A DNA stretch of 64,000 nucleotides, taken from assembly GCA_016932505.1 (NCBI GenBank), contig JAFGCT010000007.1:48625-112624 (forward strand). The letters run 5' to 3'. Within the stretch, counting starts at the first letter, position 1; every line of letters starts with the position of its first letter. This stretch comes from Candidatus Peregrinibacteria bacterium (GTDB lineage: Bacteria; Patescibacteriota; Gracilibacteria; UM-FILTER-43-11). The translations under genes were made by a program, and so were the position numbers. Positions 59,981-64,000 of this stretch are shown here, one piece after another. The notes under the pieces were generated by a model. It was not told the DNA's origin. It worked only from the letters and a program-made list of their open reading frames with translations, and did no database searches.

Positions 59981-61774
59981 ATGGCAAATTCAAAAAATAA
60001 AATATTCGGCTTGGCAATAAATAACACATCTCTAACTGCTGTGGAAATAAGCCATGGAAAATTCGGACCAAAAGTTACAAATTATTCTAGAATAGAATTT
60101 GGAACAGGAATAATTGAAGACAGATGTATAATTGTGAATCCCGAAGTATTTCAGGACACATTAAGAAAACTGTTATTAAATGCAAAGAATGGCCCCATTA
60201 AAACAAAAGATGTAGTTATTTCAATACCGGAGGAAAAAACATTCACACATCAACTCGAAATACCAAAAGAATATCGCGATGATGATGATTACATTAATGA
60301 TAAAGCAAAAGATTTTATCCCTATTGCATTGGATGAAGCTATTATTGATTATAAAATTATAAAAAACAAAAACAGTGATAAAATTCTGACTTTGAACTAC
60401 GTGGCCACCCAAAAAAGCATTGTAAATATGCTTATACAATCTCTTAAAGAAGTAGGTTTAAATGTTGTAGGAGTTGATACAAATAAAAACAGTTTAATAA
60501 GAGCTTGTAACAATCAATATAATAAAAATGACGGAGATTTTGCAGTAATGTATTTAAATTCAGAAAAAATCGTATTAAGTATAACAACTGAATCAGGTAC
60601 ACCATTTCACACAAATATAAAAAATATTGGCAGTAATGAGTTATGTGAATTTGTTAAAAATGCTTTACAACTGCCGGGTATAAAAGATGCCGAAGAGCTA
60701 ATCAATAAATTTAAAAAAGATATAAATTCTGTCAGAGAAGACCAAAGGAAGATGATAGGTAAAAAACTACAGGAGGAATTCTTAATAATAATTAAAAAAT
60801 TTAACGAACTTAAACGAATTGTAGAAAATAATGAAGATTTAAATCTTAAAACAATATATATAATCGGACAGTGTTCAGGATTACCAGGATTGATGGAAGC
60901 TGTAAAAGCAGAGAATCCGGATGCACAAATTAAACAAAAATTGGAATATATTGAAATTGATGAAAATACCGAAACATACTATCCCCATGCAATTGGACTG
61001 GCACTGAAAAATGTATTCGAAACACCAAAAGGTAGTGATATAAACTTGTTACCTAATATAAAAAAAGAAGAAATTGAAACAGAAAGAGCTACACCAATTT
61101 TCAAGAGATATTTTATTGGAACCACTTTATTATTGGGATGCCTAATGGTATTTTTTGGAACAATGGCTGGTAGGTATTACATGGATTTTAATTTGAGTGA
61201 TAGAAATATTACATTGCTCAATGAAAAAACAATGAATCCCTATTTAAACGATCTTGCAAAAAGTAATCAGGAAAAAACACTATTAAAAAACGGAATTAAG
61301 ACTGTACTGAAAGATGCAGTTCCAGGAAGCCTTATCATGAAATCAATTGATAGCTATAATACTGATGAAACTGGAATAATAAATGCAAACTTAAGAATAA
61401 ATTCATCAAAACAAACTGAATTAATACTTAGGGCAAAAACAACTTCACGTAAAGCAACTGAAGATTTTATTATTGAACTTGAGCAAAATCCATATTTCCT
61501 TCAGGTTAATTCACCTTTATCGAATCTGGTTGGAAAAGGGGAGCGTTTTATAAATATTGATCTAATATTAGATACAACCAATATTATAGAATCTTTTGAA
61601 GAAAATAGAATTGATCAAGAAAAACAAGTAACAAAAGAATTAGAATCCGGAGTTAAAGAAGAAACTCCAAAGCCAAAATTCGCTACTACTGAAGATAAAA
61701 AAACAGAGGAAAATACTGAAAACGATAAACAGGGTGAAACACCTGCAAATAATGAAATTGATAATCAAACTTAA
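59981..61774 (+). CDS. pilM: PilM-PilN fusion protein
   Basis: 597 residues. Residues about 1-350 are an actin-like PilM ('IFGLAINNTSLTAVEISHGK', 'DVVISIPEEKTFTHQLEIP', 'AKDFIPIALDEAIIDYKII', 'YIIGQCSGLPGL'). A membrane helix (about 375-395, 'TTLLLGCLMVFFGTMAG') and an outside PilN-like domain (about 400-545) follow, then a charged Glu/Lys/Thr tail. PilM and PilN are normally separate proteins in which a PilN N-terminal peptide binds PilM; here they are one chain. Next gene is PilO-like. Confidence 0.85.
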   Translation: MANSKNKIFGLAINNTSLTAVEISHGKFGPKVTNYSRIEFGTGIIEDRCIIVNPEVFQDTLRKLLLNAKNGPIKTKDVVISIPEEKTFTHQLEIPKEYRDDDDYINDKAKDFIPIALDEAIIDYKIIKNKNSDKILTLNYVATQKSIVNMLIQSLKEVGLNVVGVDTNKNSLIRACNNQYNKNDGDFAVMYLNSEKIVLSITTESGTPFHTNIKNIGSNELCEFVKNALQLPGIKDAEELINKFKKDINSVREDQRKMIGKKLQEEFLIIIKKFNELKRIVENNEDLNLKTIYIIGQCSGLPGLMEAVKAENPDAQIKQKLEYIEIDENTETYYPHAIGLALKNVFETPKGSDINLLPNIKKEEIETERATPIFKRYFIGTTLLLGCLMVFFGTMAGRYYMDFNLSDRNITLLNEKTMNPYLNDLAKSNQEKTLLKNGIKTVLKDAVPGSLIMKSIDSYNTDETGIINANLRINSSKQTELILRAKTTSRKATEDFIIELEQNPYFLQVNSPLSNLVGKGERFINIDLILDTTNIIESFEENRIDQEKQVTKELESGVKEETPKPKFATTEDKKTEENTENDKQGETPANNEIDNQT

Positions 61775-61775
61775 A

Positions 61776-62336
61776 ATGTCAGGAGAAAATAAATTTAAAT
61801 CATTGAAAGTAATAATAAAAAATAAAGCATTAAGAATTTTTGGAATTTTAAGTGTAACATTCTTAATTTTTTCTATAATTTTTGCATATTTAGCCTATTC
61901 TTTTAATGACAGAATCGAAAAAAACAATGTTGAAATGGAAGTTGTACAAAAAAAATTAAGTGACCTCCAATATTTAGTAAATATTCAAACTGAAGAAGAT
62001 GACATAATATTAGAAAAAAAATCATTTGCAAGTTTTCAAGAAGTAGTCCCCTTTATTACTTTTTTAGAGAGCTTATTCTCAATAATAGATCCAACAACAT
62101 CAATTACTATTAGAAGTGACGAAAAACAAATATCAAAAGACCATTTCGCCGACTATCAAATTACGGTAAAAATCGGTTCAAAAAAGGAGCTATTTTTTAA
62201 AGCATTAGATGAACTTTATAATACGCAATTCATTACAAAATTGACTAATTTTACAATGAATTACAGACCCCTTGAAGAAAGTGGAGAAAATGTATTATAC
62301 GAAGTGAAATTTGACGTAAGATTATATCTTAATTAA
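61776..62336 (+). CDS. pilO: PilO-like alignment protein
   Basis: 186 residues from MSGENKFKS; the track start is 14 codons upstream, overlapping pilM. One membrane helix (about 20-42, 'IFGILSVTFLIFSIIFAYLAY'), a coiled segment, and a periplasmic-type ferredoxin-like domain (about 80-186). Position after PilM-N and topology make PilO the best call; similarity is weak, as is usual for PilO. Confidence 0.7.
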   Translation: MSGENKFKSLKVIIKNKALRIFGILSVTFLIFSIIFAYLAYSFNDRIEKNNVEMEVVQKKLSDLQYLVNIQTEEDDIILEKKSFASFQEVVPFITFLESLFSIIDPTTSITIRSDEKQISKDHFADYQITVKIGSKKELFFKALDELYNTQFITKLTNFTMNYRPLEESGENVLYEVKFDVRLYLN

Positions 62337-62413
62337 GAAAGAAAAAAGATTTGCTTTTAGAATACGTAATATATATAATAGTAAACGTAGCTTATTTTAT
62401 TAACAAAACAAAA

Positions 62414-62959
62414 ATGCTAAAAAACAAGAAAGGTTTTACCCTTATTGAGCTCCTAATTGTTATCGGTATTATTGCCATCTTGGCTGGTATCGTATTAGTA
62501 GCTGTTAACCCTGCCCAACAATTCGGTAAGGCTAACGACTCAGAAAGAAAATCTGAGATCGGTACAATTTTAAGTGCCGTTTATCAATACCAAACATCTC
62601 CAACAGCTCGAGGTGCATTACCTGAATGTGAAGATGTTGACACTGCAACCGACGTAGCTATTCCAGATTGTACAGCTGATAACTCTGGTGCTGTTCAATT
62701 AGGAACAGGTGCTGGTAACTATGACTGTACAGCTGCATTGGTCCCAAGTTATTTAAGAGAAATTCCTGTTGACCCTACGACAACATACACTGCTGCCGAT
62801 ACAGGTTATTACATTTGTCAAAGCAATGGTGCTGATCCAAGTACTTCGATTGTTACAGTTTTTGCACCTGGTGCTGAAGTATTTACTACTGGAGCTGACA
62901 CTTGTCTTGATCCAACTGGAAATGGTACTACCGACTATACAATGTGTGTAGGAGGATGA
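62414..62959 (+). CDS. Type IV major pilin, copy 1
   Basis: 181 residues from MLKNKKGFTLIELL; the track start is a TTG 21 codons upstream. Prepilin 'KKG|FTLIELLIVIGIIAILAGIVLVAVNP', then 'AQQFGKANDSERKSEIGTILSAVYQYQ', 'RGALPECED' and 'IPVDPTTTYTAADTGYYICQ', with Cys pairs. TGA stop, followed by a strong terminator, so this is the end of the main operon. First of three tandem pilins. Confidence 0.92.
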   Translation: MLKNKKGFTLIELLIVIGIIAILAGIVLVAVNPAQQFGKANDSERKSEIGTILSAVYQYQTSPTARGALPECEDVDTATDVAIPDCTADNSGAVQLGTGAGNYDCTAALVPSYLREIPVDPTTTYTAADTGYYICQSNGADPSTSIVTVFAPGAEVFTTGADTCLDPTGNGTTDYTMCVGG

Positions 62960-62977
62960 GCGTAATCATTTATCATC

Positions 62978-63006
62978 AAACCCCGCACGAAAGTGCGGGG
63001 TTTTTT
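62978..63006 (+). terminator. Terminator after pilin copy 1
   Basis: Perfect stem AACCCCGCAC / GTGCGGGGTT, loop GAAA, then TTTTTT. Confidence 0.95.
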
Positions 63007-63057
63007 GCGTGATATAACAATAAATGTTAATATATTTTTATAAATAATAAACTATTC

Positions 63058-63600
63058 ATGCTCAGGACTAATAAAGGTTTAAGTTTAACAGGAGTTTTGA
63101 TTACCATAGGCATTATTATCATTTTAAGCGGTATTATTCTTATAGCCGTAAATCCAGCACAAAAATATGCAAAAAATAACGATCTAGAAAGAAAATCTGA
63201 GATTAACTCAATATTAAGTGCTGTTTATCAATATAAGGATTCTAAAATTGCAAGAGGTGAATTACCTGAATGTATTGTTAATTCAGTATTAACTGCAATT
63301 CCTGAATGCAATTCTCCACTTAATAATATAAGTGACTTTGATGGAGCTGTTGAGCTTGGAAAGGGAATAAATTCTTTTGACTGCTCAAGAACACTTGTTC
63401 CATATTATATAGAAGAAATTCCTGTTGACCCTACGCCAACATACACTGCTGATAATACAGGATACTGGATTTGTCAGGATAATTCAGATATTATTTCAAG
63501 AATATATATATTAGCTACAGGAGTAGAAGATTCTTATGAAGATGGTGGATGTACTAGCCCTACTAATAGTCTTAATGCGGTAATGTGTGTTTCGGGATAA
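63058..63600 (+). CDS. Type IV pilin paralogue, copy 2, lacking Glu5
   Basis: 180 residues. N-terminus 'NKG|LSLTGVLITIGIIIILSGIILIAVNPAQKY'. The fifth mature residue, Glu in nearly all type IV pilins (needed for N-methylation and subunit docking), is Gly here. Body conserves 'ERKSEI', 'ILSAVYQY', 'RGELPEC', 'IPVDPTPTYTADNTGYWICQ'. It lies after a terminator, so it has its own or read-through expression. Confidence 0.88.
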   Translation: MLRTNKGLSLTGVLITIGIIIILSGIILIAVNPAQKYAKNNDLERKSEINSILSAVYQYKDSKIARGELPECIVNSVLTAIPECNSPLNNISDFDGAVELGKGINSFDCSRTLVPYYIEEIPVDPTPTYTADNTGYWICQDNSDIISRIYILATGVEDSYEDGGCTSPTNSLNAVMCVSG

Positions 63601-63634
63601 CTATTAATATTAATTAAAATTAACTTCAATCTCT

Positions 63635-64000
63635 ATGAATAAATTAAAAAAAGGTTTTACTTTAATTGAGCTTCTTATGGTTATTGGAATAATTACTATA
63701 CTCGCGGGCATTATTCTTGTTTCTGTTAACCCTGCTCAACAATTCGGAAAGGCAAATGACGCTGAGCGAAAAACCTCGATAAGTTCAATTCTTAATGCAG
63801 TAATGCAATACACTACAACCCCAACAGCAAGAGGTGAATTACCTGAATGCCTATTTGGAATTGCAGCTATACCAACAGCCATTCCAGAATGTGATACAGA
63901 CGGGAGTGGCTCAGGAGTTGGTAATGGAGGATTTGAAGGTGCTGTAGAGCTTGGTACTCCTGCGGATGACAACACTTATGACTGTTCAACAGCGCTTGTT
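63635..64000 (+). CDS. Type IV pilin paralogue, copy 3 (cut by window edge)
   Basis: 122 residues visible. Absent from the ORF track because it is open at the edge. Prepilin 'KKG|FTLIELLMVIGIITILAGIILVSVNPAQQFGKANDAERK' with Glu5 intact, then 'RGELPEC' as in copies 1 and 2. Closest in sequence to copy 1. More pilins may follow. Confidence 0.9.
   Translation, partial: MNKLKKGFTLIELLMVIGIITILAGIILVSVNPAQQFGKANDAERKTSISSILNAVMQYTTTPTARGELPECLFGIAAIPTAIPECDTDGSGSGVGNGGFEGAVELGTPADDNTYDCSTALV

Noticed and set aside
8541-62959. Possible UGA=Gly recoding as in Absconditabacteria/Gracilibacteria
   Set aside because: TGA ends nadK at the family C-terminus and ends the 105-aa membrane gene right before its terminator. 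No conserved gene carries an in-frame TGA.

Overview
This AT-rich window has bacterial gene organisation, standard stop codons and almost no Shine-Dalgarno sequences. Gene content and style suggest a Candidate Phyla Radiation (Patescibacteria) genome. Pointers are the single-chain transketolase, the B12-dependent ribonucleotide reductase with its own cobalamin adenosyltransferase, a GIY-YIG gene nested in tRNA debris, short-word intergenic repeats, an 'LPTGRQV' repeat inside a gene, and a full type IV pilus operon. TGA ends nadK, a 105-aa membrane gene and pilin 1, and no conserved gene has an in-frame TGA. The UGA=Gly code of Absconditabacteria/Gracilibacteria sensu stricto is therefore excluded. 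A Peregrinibacteria-like lineage is plausible, but this is inference from content only.

Layout. 1-7190: end of one gene, then a tight six-gene unit of unknown acidic or coiled proteins ending in two lysozyme-like paralogues; one member shares an N-terminal motif with the VirB4-like ATPase at 16.7-19.0 kb. 7.2-12.7 kb: tyrS, nadK, a glycosyltransferase, a membrane protein, a zinc ribbon and a lipoprotein. 12.8-19.5 kb: recA under a textbook SOS box, dnaB, mraY, VirB4-like ATPase, thpR. 19.5-24.9 kb: SGNH hydrolase, a tiny 8-Cys protein, a VTT membrane protein, a sigma/membrane/exported-protein operon, a leader-like structured element, a Gmad2 protein. 25.0-25.6 kb: tRNA-Asp locus with a GIY-YIG ORF, tRNA fragments and duplicated terminators. 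25.6-31.3 kb: GNAT, cation antiporter, a cluster of very small genes (histone-like, a second 8-Cys protein, a 39-aa ORF under a consensus promoter), pyrF, TPR protein, holB, tRNA-Leu. 31.4-39.3 kb: CBS protein, L25, queA, an ATP-grasp/DUF1704 fusion beside a PKD-7TM protein, ilvE, cobO. 39.4-49.6 kb: nrdJ, UPF0489 protein, slipin, radical SAM protein, transketolase, LOG protein, two small membrane proteins. 49.6-50.1 kb: a probable 470-nt structured non-coding RNA. 50.2-51.4 kb: an exported Cys-repeat protein. 51.5-64 kb: type IV pilus operon (PilT, pseudo-receiver, PilB, PilC, minor pilins including a large tip-like one, PilM-PilN fusion, PilO) followed by three tandem major-type pilins, the last cut by the window edge.

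How it fits together: housekeeping functions are interleaved with surface apparatus (pilus, VirB4/lysozyme components, lipoprotein, exported repeat proteins), as expected for a small host-associated or attached cell. B12 is a recurring need (class II RNR, adenosyltransferase, possibly the radical SAM protein), but no corrinoid synthesis genes are seen here. No CRISPR array, insertion sequence, rRNA or integrase is visible.
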